A stretch of 64,000 bases of DNA from DASVWZ01 sp963715675 (GTDB taxonomy: Bacteria; Acidobacteriota; Terriglobia; Terriglobales; Acidobacteriaceae), in contig OY970265.1 of the NCBI GenBank assembly GCA_963715675.1, positions 434,001 through 498,000 on the forward strand, written 5' to 3'. Of the stretch, positions 50,180 through 59,199 are shown in pieces (within the stretch, counting starts at the first letter, position 1; each line of letters starts with the position of its first letter). The notes under the pieces are model-generated. The model saw only the letters and a list, made by a program, of their open reading frames with translations, did not search any database and was not told where the DNA came from. The translations under genes were made by a program, and so were the position numbers.

Positions 50180-51271
50180 TTAAGCCGGGAGTGCCAGCCT
50201 AACGACCTTCTCATGCGCCTGTCGCATGTCATCCGCCAGCGCATCACCGTACTGGTTCATCGTCGTTCGGATGTCACTGTGCCGCATCAAACGCTGCTGC
50301 ACTCCGACAGGAGTACCGAACGAATCCAACCACGTGCGGTAGGTATGCCGGAAAGCGTGCGTGCCGAGATGCCCTATACCAGCCGCACCCGCCGCACGCT
50401 GCAATTCTCGCCACACTCCCGTATACGAATACGGCTGTCTGCCGATCTTGACGGGACTGGCGAAAATCCAATCCTCCGAGCCGGAGAACTGTGTTGTCTG
50501 CTTCCAGATTTTCAGCACGTCCAGCAATTCCTTGGCGACCGCGAGTGTTTTACGGGAGTCATCCGTTTTCACGTCGTCAACGTTCTGCTCGACAATGCCG
50601 CGTTCGATGCGCAGAGTACCACTCAGCCAATCCACGTCACCCCACTTGAGGGCGAGTGCTTCACTGATCCGCAGCCCAAAGCAGATGCACACGAAAGCGA
50701 TAACGCGGAACGGCTCTTTCAAGTGCTCGCTGAGGATTTGGAACTGTGCCACGGTGAGGTTGCGCGGTTTCTGGAGTCGCTTCGTTGCTCGCTTGACCCG
50801 TACAAGGTCAATCGGGTTTCTGGCAATCTCCATGACACCGCTCAGCATGGCGAAGTCCATGAGCACGTGCATCATGTTCCGCACGTGCGATCTGCTTTTC
50901 GGTGACAGGTCCAGCCCTTGCAACCACTGCTCGACTGGCAAGGGCCTAACCTCGCTGATAGGCATGTCACCCCATTCCGGCAACACGTAATTGTGAAGCC
51001 ATGAACGGTATACTCGTGCCGTGGACTTGCGGGCCGGGAGCCGTTCTGCTTCGTATCGTGCTGCCAGTGCTTTCACTGTGTTTCCATTTACAGGCTCAGG
51101 TGTGATCCGCAGTCCTTCGGCTGCCCGGAGTGCTGCGTTCTTGGTCGGGAGATTCAGCTTTGTGCCAAGGGTTTTCGATTTGCGTTTCCCGTTGACCCAT
51201 TGCAGAAATCTCCAAGTGCCGCGTGATCTGTCGAATACTACACTTCCACTTTTGTACCGTGCTCGTTTCAA
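50180..51271 (-). CDS. int: Tyrosine recombinase (integrase) of element 2
   Basis: 363 residues from a TTG that overlaps the upstream HTH gene's stop as TTGA. SAM-like core-binding domain, then catalytic Arg in CFGLRISEALALKWGD, HAFRHTYRTWLDSFG, RLMRHSDIRTTMNQYGD with the Tyr nucleophile. It is directly downstream of tRNA-Asn and transcribed toward it, as expected for the integrase that uses this site. Confidence 0.9.
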   Translation of the reverse strand: MKRARYKSGSVVFDRSRGTWRFLQWVNGKRKSKTLGTKLNLPTKNAALRAAEGLRITPEPVNGNTVKALAARYEAERLPARKSTARVYRSWLHNYVLPEWGDMPISEVRPLPVEQWLQGLDLSPKSRSHVRNMMHVLMDFAMLSGVMEIARNPIDLVRVKRATKRLQKPRNLTVAQFQILSEHLKEPFRVIAFVCICFGLRISEALALKWGDVDWLSGTLRIERGIVEQNVDDVKTDDSRKTLAVAKELLDVLKIWKQTTQFSGSEDWIFASPVKIGRQPYSYTGVWRELQRAAGAAGIGHLGTHAFRHTYRTWLDSFGTPVGVQQRLMRHSDIRTTMNQYGDALADDMRQAHEKVVRLALPA

Positions 51272-51483
51272 TTAAGTCTCCGTTTCTTGAGCACGGCTGG
51301 CAATTCCAGAGTAGCATCGAGGTCAAGCTGGCGAAACCGCCAAACATGGCGACTGGTGCCGGAAAGGATGTAACCTTGAACTTTGCCCTGTCTGGCCCAC
51401 ATCAGAAGCGTGCGGGGTTCCACTTTCAAGTAGCTCGCTGCCTCACAGCACGTGAGCCACGGTGTTGCGGTTGAGGTTTTCAT
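51268..51483 (-). CDS. Excisionase-like helix-turn-helix protein
   Basis: 71 residues: LTCCEAASYLKVEPRTLLMWARQGKVQGYILSG, a MerR-like HTH as in excisionases. Overlap with the integrase gene points to a shared transcript and a role in controlling excision. Confidence 0.75.
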   Translation of the reverse strand: MKTSTATPWLTCCEAASYLKVEPRTLLMWARQGKVQGYILSGTSRHVWRFRQLDLDATLELPAVLKKRRLN

Positions 51484-51694
51484 TAAGATCGGGCCAACCG
51501 GGGAGGCTGACCACTGTGCTACGCTGGTTTACGGGGGTTTTGAGTGTAATGGCCTGTTAACGGAAGTTGACCGAATCTTTGGCACGCTCATCACGGAATA
51601 CCCTTGCCCCGCGGGGTTACAATGGTCGCGTTCGGCGGGACTGCCGTTCAAAAGAAATGATAGCGGACGTGCTTCGCAAATTGAAGTAGGCAGT

Positions 51695-52039
51695 GTGCAC
51701 ACCATTTATTCACGACGTGCGGTCTGTCCTGAGTGTCAGGAAAAAATCAGACTAGAGGACTTCTTATGTCTGCGTGACTTCCCCTGTCCGCTGTGTGGGG
51801 TAACTGTCGGCACTTCTCGCACCTATCGTTCCATGATGGCGTGGACGGCAGTAGTGCTCGCGCTCGTGGTCCCGTATCTGCTCGGAGTGAGGTTATGGTG
51901 GGTACTGGCGGTCCTTTGGTTGCCGTGTATGTTTGTGTCCACTAGTTTATGCGGAATTGTGGGCAAGCATTTCCTGCCGCTGAGACTGCTACGTAGAGCA
52001 GCAGACACTTCGATTCTGGGTCTCAGACCCAAGGCGTGA
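51695..52039 (+). CDS. Small membrane protein with N-terminal zinc ribbon
   Basis: 114 residues if it starts at GTG 51695 (HTIYSRRAVCPECQ). A zinc-ribbon with CPEC and CPLCG is followed by two hydrophobic helices (about 52-70 and 73-91). The reading frame is open for 243 bases upstream but with low-complexity content, so the start is uncertain. Function unknown. Confidence 0.6.
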   Translation: MHTIYSRRAVCPECQEKIRLEDFLCLRDFPCPLCGVTVGTSRTYRSMMAWTAVVLALVVPYLLGVRLWWVLAVLWLPCMFVSTSLCGIVGKHFLPLRLLRRAADTSILGLRPKA

Positions 52040-52289
52040 ATCGGAATCGGGTAGCCTCACGGCTGGGCGCTTAGGAAAGTAGCAAACGCGCTGATGGGAC
52101 CCTACTGCCGCCGCTCGCGGCTCATAACTGTTGATAAATCTCCATTACACTCATCAACCCACAGGCTCGGTGCAGCAGCGGGGGATCGGTACAGTGTGCA
52201 GCGTGAATCCCGGCCAACCCAGAGTGCAGAACCACAGGGGAAGCAGACCACAGGGAGTGGGGTTGTTTTCCGAGTGGTTAAGCTGAGGG

Positions 52290-52340
52290 TATCCTACACA
52301 TATGCCAAACCAAGCAAGTGTTTGGCAAGTGTGTAGGATA
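52290..52340. repeat. Strong imperfect hairpin with a second right-arm copy at 52389-52410
   Basis: Arms TATCCTACACA (52290-52300) and TGTGTAGGATA (52330-52340), then a 3-base internal loop, then GCCAAAC (52304-52310) and GTTTGGC (52320-52326). The pair GTTTGGC + TGTAGGATA recurs at 52389-52395 and 52402-52410, so the left arm could pair with either. It lies between two convergent genes. No T-run follows. Confidence 0.6.
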
Positions 52341-52358
52341 GCCTGTACCGTCAGTTGG

Positions 52359-52829
52359 TTAGCCTAGTTCGAGTTGGTTGGAGAATTGGTTTGGCATTAC
52401 CTGTAGGATAATGCGAGGCTCCTGCACAGATCGGCAGTCGAGCCAGCCCCAACCGGGTTGATACCGCCTCTCAAATACAACCACGATCTTGCCCCCTGAC
52501 GCCATCGCATTGATGTACCGCTCCCAGCGTACATCCCAAGATTCCCGCATGGCGCAGTTATCCTGATGCGTGCCCCAGTCCAGATGTGCCGGGTTGCAGC
52601 AGGCTCTGGAAGGGCACACTGGCTTGTGGCAGGCATCGGCCTGCACTGACAGGCTGACGCCAGTCGCAAGGCATAGCGCCAACCGGGACACAACCCGAAC
52701 CGTGTAACCGACCCGGATGTTGCCGTAGCCGTTGGGTGTTCTGGCGCCATTCCAGACCCAGCAGTCTCCGATGCCGATGCAGCCCGCGATTATCTGCTGG
52801 CGAAATTCCCGTTGTTCGTCTGCTGTCAT
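52359..52829 (-). CDS. HNH endonuclease-like protein
   Basis: 156 residues. Central segment DACHKPVCPSRACCNPAHLDW and GTHQDNCAMR is the HNH-type pattern of small phage and mobile-element nucleases (C-H-x4-C ... NPAHL ... QDN). N-terminal part matches GDCWVWNGARTPNGYGNI. It probably cuts DNA; whether it acts for the element or as a separate selfish gene is unknown. IS256 sits directly upstream. Confidence 0.75.
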   Translation of the reverse strand: MTADEQREFRQQIIAGCIGIGDCWVWNGARTPNGYGNIRVGYTVRVVSRLALCLATGVSLSVQADACHKPVCPSRACCNPAHLDWGTHQDNCAMRESWDVRWERYINAMASGGKIVVVFERRYQPGWGWLDCRSVQEPRIILQVMPNQFSNQLELG

Positions 52830-52866
52830 GTCGAGGGCAGGCGGGGAGATTGCCCGGAACTCCGTT

Positions 52867-54265
52867 GAAAGTTAGCGACTCTCGACCGTCATAGGTTACG
52901 CAACCTTTCCTTGCTCGGCAACCGTCTTCTTAGAAACCGCGTTGGCTAGCGCAGTCAATAGCTGGGGAATCTCCCGATATCCCTGCACTTTGCGGAACTG
53001 GCGCTCGGCCACCAGCAGGCCCGAGCCGACCCAACGCTCGATGTGGTCTCCCGCCCGCCAGCGTTTCACGTTGCGGCAAACCGTTTCCACGATGGAGAAA
53101 GCTGACTCGATCACGTTGGTGCTCGCCAGGGTGCGGCGCAACTGCGCGGGCACGCGCAAACGGTGCACGGTGAGCGTCTCGTCCATGCCTTCCTCCAGGC
53201 TGCGGGCGGCGCTCGGATTCAGCTCCATCAGTTCGCGATGCAGCCGCTCCAGAGCGCGCCTGGCGTCGGTGTATTCGCTCATGGCGTAGGCGTTCTGCAG
53301 CTTCTTCTTGACCGCTGGCTTGTGTTCTTCGGGTAAGTGGTCCACCACATTACGCCGCTTGTGCACCTGGCAACGCTGGATGAACGCCGCCTCGCCGGCA
53401 TGACGCCGCACCGCCGCCGCCAGCGCCTTGCCTCCGTCGAGCACATACAGACGCGGCACGCTGAAGTCCAGCCCGCGCGCCGCCAGATCGCCGAGTAACT
53501 CACTCACCACGGCGGCATTCTCGGTCGCTCCTTCGCGCAGGCCCAACACCGTTTTGCGCCCGTCGCTATTGATGCCCAGGGCCACGATCATTTGCCGGTC
53601 GCGGAACGGCGTGCCGTCGATCAGCACCGCACACAACCGTAACTCGCCCAGCGGACGCTCCATCAACTCCTGCAGCTTCTCCCGGCTGGAGGCGATGAAG
53701 TTGTCGCTCACCGCCGACTTCTCCACCCCGTAGGCTTCGCGAAAATCTTTTACCACCGCCCCGTAGTTGCGCGTCGACAGCCCGCGCATCATCTTGTCCC
53801 ACACCGCGTGCTCCAGCGGTCCGCTGCGCTGGAACAACTCGTAACTTCCCAGCCGTTGCTCACGATTTTCCGGGTTGCGCAGACGCGTTCTCTGGATCGG
53901 CACCTTCTGCCCGTCCACCACGCAGTAACCGGCTTCTTTTCCCCAGCGGTGGGCGCGCCGCGCCGGATGCTGCTCATGCCGCTCCCCGGCCAGGTGCCGC
54001 ACTTCTTCCTCCATCACCAGGCTCATCAACGCCAACCCGGCTTCGCGCATGAGGTGGCCCACCCCTTCGTGCAGCAGACCGACGACCTCGGTCATCGGAA
54101 ACATCATCTGCAGGTTGGGATTTTCTTCGCGGGCCAACTGTCGGAATTCTTGCACCGCTCGTTGCTGGTCGATCTGGTATCGTCTCTTCATAGCGACTCT
54201 CTCCTTTTTCTTGGCAGAAAAACTACCCTCGGCCATTATGACCGGGGTCGAGAGTCGCTACTTTC
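52867..54265. mobile_element. IS256-family insertion sequence
   Basis: 1399 bases. Ends carry inverted repeats: GAAAGTTAGCGACTCTCGACC at the left against GAAAGTAGCGACTCTCGACC (reverse complement) at the right, one gap. I see no matching 8- or 9-bp target duplication, so the exact ends or the insertion history are not certain. Confidence 0.8.
52896..54191 (-). CDS. IS256-family (mutator-type) transposase
   Basis: 431 residues. DDE catalytic residues: Asp in AVLIDGTPF, Asp in LYVLDGGKAL and Glu in STNVIESAFS; CQVHKRRNVVDHLP is characteristic of IS256. The ATG at 54191 with AAGGAG about 11 bases upstream is preferred to an in-frame start at 54236. The gene is intact. Confidence 0.92.
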   Translation of the reverse strand: MKRRYQIDQQRAVQEFRQLAREENPNLQMMFPMTEVVGLLHEGVGHLMREAGLALMSLVMEEEVRHLAGERHEQHPARRAHRWGKEAGYCVVDGQKVPIQRTRLRNPENREQRLGSYELFQRSGPLEHAVWDKMMRGLSTRNYGAVVKDFREAYGVEKSAVSDNFIASSREKLQELMERPLGELRLCAVLIDGTPFRDRQMIVALGINSDGRKTVLGLREGATENAAVVSELLGDLAARGLDFSVPRLYVLDGGKALAAAVRRHAGEAAFIQRCQVHKRRNVVDHLPEEHKPAVKKKLQNAYAMSEYTDARRALERLHRELMELNPSAARSLEEGMDETLTVHRLRVPAQLRRTLASTNVIESAFSIVETVCRNVKRWRAGDHIERWVGSGLLVAERQFRKVQGYREIPQLLTALANAVSKKTVAEQGKVA

Positions 54266-54319
54266 TACGAATTAACGGGCATCCTCCAGGCGGGTTGTTT
54301 GCTAACCAGTCCTTGTAGC

Positions 54320-54523
54320 TCACTGCTGCGCCACTCTCGCTGCTTCGTTCGCTTCGATGAAGTCATTGACAGCCTGTCGCGTGTAGCGAGGGTGACCCAG
54401 CCCAAAGACAAATGCTTTCAACTCACCGCTCTTGCGCCAGCGGTCCACAGTCTGCGGGCTGACTGAAAACATTTGCGCCACTTGTTTCGTGCTGAAAAGT
54501 TCCTGTGTGCTTGAAATGCTCAT
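54320..54523 (-). CDS. Small helix-turn-helix (excisionase/MerR-like) protein
   Basis: 67 residues: FSTKQVAQMFSVSPQTVDRWRKSGELKAF is a MerR/excisionase-type HTH followed by HPRYTRQAVNDFIEA. GGAG is 8 bases before the ATG. It follows the larger HTH gene on the same strand. Confidence 0.75.
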   Translation of the reverse strand: MSISSTQELFSTKQVAQMFSVSPQTVDRWRKSGELKAFVFGLGHPRYTRQAVNDFIEANEAARVAQQ

Positions 54524-54555
54524 GGTGTCTGCTCCTGATTTCAAATTGAAGGCTC

Positions 54556-55191
54556 TCATCTCGAATAACCTTTCCCGATGTCTCGGAAAATCGTGCTGAG
54601 AAATGCTTGTCTGGTCGCGTTCGGATGTTCTGGACTGATCTGCTGCTTCATCAGTCGGCGGCGTTCTTCGCAGGTCATCGCGCCGTGTGGTCGCCACAGA
54701 TCGCGGAAGGCATCCGAGTCAACCGGATTGTGACCCGATCCAGTATTTCCCAGCAACGCGGGATTCATATGGGCTTGCAGGTCAACCTTCGGCTCTAATT
54801 GCGTCGGGCCAAACATTTTGTGGTGATCGTTGCCGAGGATCGTATGACCGAATGAGTCCCGGTACGTTTCAGGATCAACCGGGTGTGGCTCGAATGCACC
54901 CGGCTCGGAAATGTCAGGCACTCGCTGAGGCTTTTGTTTTGGTAATGGATCAGGCTCAGGTAGTGGGTCAGGTTGAACCTGTGGCAACCCAAGACGCTGA
55001 CGCAGGGTCACTTCGTCTTCGATGCCCAGTGCTTTGCCGAGGGCTTCCATCGTGACCCACACAATGTGCTTTTTGGCATAGCTAAGGGTGTCATCGGTGA
55101 ATGCTTCCAGCTTGCCCAGCTTGCGCCAGCGGTCGAAGGTTGCTAGAGACATCGGCACCCGCTTACAGATTTCCGTTCTGCTTAATTTCAT
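54556..55191 (-). CDS. HTH-containing element protein
   Basis: 211 residues from ATG 55191 (GGAGC upstream). N-terminal HTH: SRTEICKRVPMSLATFDRWRK, then KKHIVWVTMEALGKALGIE. The middle is Pro-rich (DPLPEPDPLPKQKP), and the C terminus has no assigned domain. Possibly a regulator or replication-linked protein of the element. Confidence 0.68.
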   Translation of the reverse strand: MKLSRTEICKRVPMSLATFDRWRKLGKLEAFTDDTLSYAKKHIVWVTMEALGKALGIEDEVTLRQRLGLPQVQPDPLPEPDPLPKQKPQRVPDISEPGAFEPHPVDPETYRDSFGHTILGNDHHKMFGPTQLEPKVDLQAHMNPALLGNTGSGHNPVDSDAFRDLWRPHGAMTCEERRRLMKQQISPEHPNATRQAFLSTIFRDIGKGYSR

Positions 55192-55276
55192 GTTGCTCCA
55201 ATCTGAATTTGTGCGGGGCGAGAAGGGGCAGTGCTTTGCATCACCACCCCGACCGCCTCCGCGATGGTGCGGAGGA

Positions 55277-55630
55277 TTATGCCCCAGCGTTGGGATCGTT
55301 GGTGGTTTGACCACGCGGGCCGGGTTGCGGAGGCAGAACTGCGGGCGCAGCCTGCTTGCGAGTGTCGCCGCCACGGTCGCCGTCAAACTCATTGCCGTCC
55401 ACGTACTTCGTGGGGCCGACGTTGACCTGCGACCCGACTGACATCCCGCTGGTGTTACCGGGGTTGCGGTCAGACTGTTTTGAGCCTGACTGCTCGTTCA
55501 ACTTCTCATTCTGCATCCTGATCTCCTGTAATGCGTCAGCGTGTAGTGCGCTGAACCGCTTTCTTGTGTTCGCCATGATTCTCTTAGCGATGGCGTCCGC
55601 TATGTATTGCTGTTTGGTTCTGCTCATCAT
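55277..55630 (-). CDS. Small element protein, unknown function
   Basis: 117 residues. N-terminal helix (SRTKQQYIADAIAKRIMANTRKR) then Gly/Asn/Gln-rich C terminus. The ATG at 55630 has AAGG upstream. Not recognised. Confidence 0.55.
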   Translation of the reverse strand: MMSRTKQQYIADAIAKRIMANTRKRFSALHADALQEIRMQNEKLNEQSGSKQSDRNPGNTSGMSVGSQVNVGPTKYVDGNEFDGDRGGDTRKQAAPAVLPPQPGPRGQTTNDPNAGA

Positions 55631-55783
55631 CACCGCCTTGCAAGTCGCAGTGAGGATGTAAAACTGGCGGGTAGCGAGCAGGTGTTCAGCCCGTCCGCAT
55701 GAGGATGTTGTCCAGACATCCGGCCCCGCCCTTCTGCGCGGTCGATGACCTCCGCTCTACTCGGAGGCACGCGCAAAACTTCT

Positions 55784-56272
55784 TTATCTCCGGCTCATGA
55801 TCTTGCCGATGCCCGCTGCGCCGATCTCTGCACACAGCTTGGTTTTCTCCTTCACTGTGAGGCGCATGTACTCTGCCCGCTTCATCGAGGCGCTGGGGAT
55901 CGCATCGGTGACCACGTTGCGTGCGCCTGCTGACTTCTCATTCAGGGGTAGAGCCGCCCACACTTGGTAACCGTGCTCGGAGATGAATCGGGTCTTCGCT
56001 GCGATGTCACCAGCCAGATCATCTTTGAAATTCACACTGCCCGATTCACCATAGAAGGCTCGCGGATTTTTCTGGCGATATGCGGCAAGCACAGTTCCGA
56101 CACTCAGGGGCGTCCCGGTCTGCGTCATAGTAAGCAGTCCGCCTTCTACGGAGCACTCGACTTGGAAGTCTGTAGCGAGTTGGTTGAGGATTGCGGCTGC
56201 GTCTTTGGGTTTGCATCCAGCAGCGTGGAAGGTTCTCTCCGCTGCTGAAAAAAGTTCGTTTGTGATGGTCAT
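55784..56272 (-). CDS. Element protein, unknown function
   Basis: 162 residues (MTITNELFSAAERTFHAAG ... MRLTVKEKTKLCAEIGAAGIGKI). Starts directly after the upstream gene's stop with no gap, so translation is probably coupled. No domain recognised. Confidence 0.65.
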   Translation of the reverse strand: MTITNELFSAAERTFHAAGCKPKDAAAILNQLATDFQVECSVEGGLLTMTQTGTPLSVGTVLAAYRQKNPRAFYGESGSVNFKDDLAGDIAAKTRFISEHGYQVWAALPLNEKSAGARNVVTDAIPSASMKRAEYMRLTVKEKTKLCAEIGAAGIGKIMSRR

Positions 56273-56542
56273 TTAGAATGTTCCTTTCCGTGCGGGTCTA
56301 TCCAGAGTGCCCGGTTTCAGCGGTGCGCCCATGAGGGTGATCGTCTCTCGAATTGCGTGCAGTTCTTTCTTGAGAGCGGTGATGAACCGCTCCTGATCCG
56401 CTATACGGCGCTGCTGTCCGTTGATCCGTGTTTCCAGTGACGCGATCTGCGCGGACTGGCATCGGTGTCCGCGAGGCCACACGGGTGGTTCCGCCGTGAT
56501 TGCCGGGGTACTGCGGTCGTACATGGACTTGTTTCTTTGCAT
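56273..56542 (-). CDS. Small coiled-coil element protein
   Basis: 89 residues from ATG 56542, which has GAGGT upstream. Residues about 35-65 (IASLETRINGQQRRIADQERFITAL) form a heptad-type coiled coil. First gene of the minus-strand block of element 2. Confidence 0.6.
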   Translation of the reverse strand: MQRNKSMYDRSTPAITAEPPVWPRGHRCQSAQIASLETRINGQQRRIADQERFITALKKELHAIRETITLMGAPLKPGTLDRPARKGTF

Positions 56543-57906
56543 AGTACCTCTACTAATAGGGCTCAAATTTGGTCAAAGCCTAGAAATTGGACTCGTAACC
56601 GATCTGTAATCAGCAGTTTGCAGAGTGGGTGTTTAGGCTTGGACACATCGGTCTGCCGGAATGCCCCGCCAAGGCTACTGCGGGCCGCAGGACGTAGATG
56701 TAGACAGGTTCGAGGGTCAGGGCATGGGTCCGAAAAATGAACCCAGTGATGCTTACTCTAAACCCTTTGGAATCAGTAAACGCATGTGACAGCACTCCGG
56801 GTCGGATGCCTGTCGGATGGTTAACCCAGAGGTAAATGCTTCTCACACTGAGGCTATAGACGAGAGTGTAGACAAGGCTGGAAACGAGGAGAACTCTTGC
56901 GACCCCGACGCCTATCCGTAGCTCTCATCCTAGCCCTACCATGCCTTGCAGTGATAAGTCACTCTTGTGGAATGCCTTGAGGTCAAATTCCGAGTTGATT
57001 CTTCTTCCGTTAAGTAGCTGGAAAAACGGATTGGAAACCAGCCGGAGCCGGGTGCCAGAAGTGCCACAAACGGGCATCCGTTTCTGTCAACCTCGACAGG
57101 AAGTAGCATGTTCACCAATCCACTCAGGTTTACCACATAGTTAACTACTCACTGAAAATAAAGGCTTTAACCTCGGCAGTTTCCAGAGTCGTACTCTGGA
57201 TACCTACTTGCACATCGTCTGTGTTCTGCGATCCTTGAAAACCAGTGATCGGCCAGTTCCAACCGAGACGGCCCGCGAGTCACAGCCGATCCAATAGCGA
57301 GAGCAAACCGACGACACTGGACAGCCAGCAAGCGATCTTCCCGTACTACAGGGAGCAACGCTGGAAGTCTTCCGCTGTGGTGATCGTCAGGTCTTTTCCA
57401 GCAGGTCACCGCTGTGCTGTGTCTATCTCATGGGAGTAGAAGCAGCCGGGACTACGCCTAGCCCAACCACAAGTTAGGCGTATGGGATACCACAGGAGTG
57501 CGCCGGGTTGCGCGGTGCGAATTGGCGCGGGCACAACCGGAGGTCACAACCTACACACAACCGAAGCGTAGTCAAAAGCTATCAACTGAGGCTTACGCGT
57601 GGGTTTTACTCATCTGGTGAGCGCTACTCGTTAATAGGTTTGATGTCTACTTTGAGTTGAACTCGGGTGTGAACAGAACTCATTCGGATGGAGTGAGCCT
57701 TACCAGCGCACAACCATAGGGAACCCAACCGGGTGATCCTACCCCTTACCGGGTGTCTTCTGTCCTCTGGTTACTGGTCCAACGTTTTGTGCGCGGGATC
57801 ACGGCGGTACAAAAGGCCGCAGTGATTCGGCACACGTACCGCTAAGCAATCCCCAGCAGTCGAACCCAAGCCGGACCCGGCTCCCAACAAGTCGAATGGA
57901 GGTCAG
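56543..57906. other. 1.36-kb ORF-poor core of element 2
   Basis: Between divergent gene blocks; no frame longer than about 90 codons and none with a recognisable domain. Structured sequence is present: an 8-bp inverted repeat TACGCCTA (57453-57460) / TAGGCGTA (57475-57482), a palindrome CCAGAGTCGTACTCTGG near 57181, and a repeated CCGGGTG around 57735-57765. It must hold promoters for both blocks and may hold an origin or a structured RNA. Confidence 0.45.
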
Positions 57907-58095
57907 ATGAAAAGGTCATGCACGTCACGACCGGACTGCCCCTGCGTCTTCTGTGTGCAGGCGCGGGCCGATTTGGAAGCAGGAAGGACCACGAAGCAGG
58001 AACAAGACGATCTTGCGCGGCAGTGGATCGAAGAGTGTCTTGACCGTGCTGAGGATGAGCGCGTGTTCGGTACACCACAACGAAAACCAAACTGA
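57907..58095 (+). CDS. Small Cys-containing element protein
   Basis: 62 residues with CTSRPDCPCVFCVQAR near the N terminus (possible zinc site) and an acidic helix. GGAGG precedes the ATG. It ends 15 bases before the recombinase gene, with which it is probably cotranscribed. Confidence 0.6.
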   Translation: MKRSCTSRPDCPCVFCVQARADLEAGRTTKQEQDDLARQWIEECLDRAEDERVFGTPQRKPN

Positions 58096-58110
58096 AAGGA
58101 GGATACGGCT

Positions 58111-58728
58111 GTGACGAAACCCAAACGTAAACGCATCGGCGGTGCCCGTGGTACATGGTTCACGCGGGATGAACTGCGGGCACTGCTCGAAGCTGCATAT
58201 GCTGAGGATAAACAGGCGTGGTTGATGATGCTGGTTTCCTACTGGCACGCAACCCGCCCGCATGAACTGGTGGGCAAGGACGGTCTGCGGGTCTTCCAGA
58301 TTGAGGATGAGCACATCATGCTCTATCGCGGGAAAAGCTCTAACCGCACATCGCAAAAGCTGGTGAAGGATTCGGACCCACTCTTTGATGAAAAGACCGC
58401 ACTCGCTGCGTACTGCGCGGGCAAGCCGAAACAGGAGTTGCTGTTCCCGTTCACTCGCCAGTGGGCAAACAGGCTCATCGTGAGATACGGTCAAGCGGCT
58501 GGCATCCCGAAGGCGAAGCTGCATCACTACAGCTTGCGCCATTCCATCGCACATCACTTGCTGTCGGTTTCCGATCTGCCGACAGTGCAACGCAGACTAG
58601 GACACAAAAGCATTTCCAGCACGTCGTTCTACGTACAGACCACGGATGAACTAGCGTCCGAGGCTGTCGAACTGCTCACAACCAGAAAAGAGGAACAACA
58701 CAATGCAGTCGGCAACGGCACCACATGA
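58111..58728 (+). CDS. Second tyrosine recombinase of element 2 (short, catalytic-domain form)
   Basis: 205 residues from GTG 58111 with AAGGAGG upstream. It covers a short N-terminal part and the catalytic domain: Arg in WHATRPHELVG, HHYSLRHSIAHHLL, RRLGHKSISSTSFYVQ with the Tyr. The core-binding domain of normal integrases is missing or very short. The role may be resolution of multimers or a site different from the tRNA. Confidence 0.8.
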   Translation: MTKPKRKRIGGARGTWFTRDELRALLEAAYAEDKQAWLMMLVSYWHATRPHELVGKDGLRVFQIEDEHIMLYRGKSSNRTSQKLVKDSDPLFDEKTALAAYCAGKPKQELLFPFTRQWANRLIVRYGQAAGIPKAKLHHYSLRHSIAHHLLSVSDLPTVQRRLGHKSISSTSFYVQTTDELASEAVELLTTRKEEQHNAVGNGTT

Positions 58729-58840
58729 GCTTTACCCGCGCACTGCATTCTATCGGGAGTATGTCCGGGAGCTACGCAGGCTGCGAGTACTAGCTGCTGG
58801 CAATCATACATTTCACATGGCAACCTCAGAGATAGAGTTG
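58703..58840 (+). pseudogene. 5' part of a gene cut by the IS3-family element
   Basis: Starts at ATG 58703, overlapping the recombinase end, with GAGG upstream; 46 codons (MQSATAPHELYPRTAFYREY...) reach the IS left end at 58841 and the frame stops 18 bases inside it. The rest of the gene is not found on the other side of the IS. Confidence 0.5.
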
Positions 58841-58908
58841 TGTAATGCACCCCTGTGAAACTGGACAGGATCATAAGGTATGATTCAGGGCCTCCGCCAG
58901 GAGGCGAG

Positions 58909-59199
58909 ATGCCAAGAAAAGCGCAAGTGCAGAGAAGTGCCGAAGAGAAGTTTGCCATCGTGATCGAGGGTCTGAAGAGCGGCAACATTGCTGAGACCTG
59001 TCGCACCCACCAGATCGCCGCCACGCTCTATTACCGCTGGAAAGAGGAAGCCGAAAAAGCGGCGGTAGCCGCGTTGGGCGGGAAAGCCGCTGCGCCCCAT
59101 GGCGGCGAGGAACAGCGCAAGCGCATCCGCGAACTGGAGCGCAGCCTGGGCAAGGCCCACGTGCAGATCGACATACTAAAAAACGTTCTGGGCGAATGA
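58909..59199 (+). CDS. IS3-family transposase OrfA
   Basis: 96 residues: N-terminal HTH (EEKFAIVIEGLKSGNIAET ... YYRWKEEAEK) and a C-terminal leucine-zipper-like helix (RIRELERSLGKAHVQIDILKN). AGGAGG precedes the ATG at 58909. Its stop overlaps orfB as ATGA. Confidence 0.88.
   Translation: MPRKAQVQRSAEEKFAIVIEGLKSGNIAETCRTHQIAATLYYRWKEEAEKAAVAALGGKAAAPHGGEEQRKRIRELERSLGKAHVQIDILKNVLGE

Noticed and set aside
52859..54273. Target-site duplication around the IS256 copy
   Set aside because: Left flank ACTCCGTT and right flank TACGAATT do not match, so no duplication is claimed.
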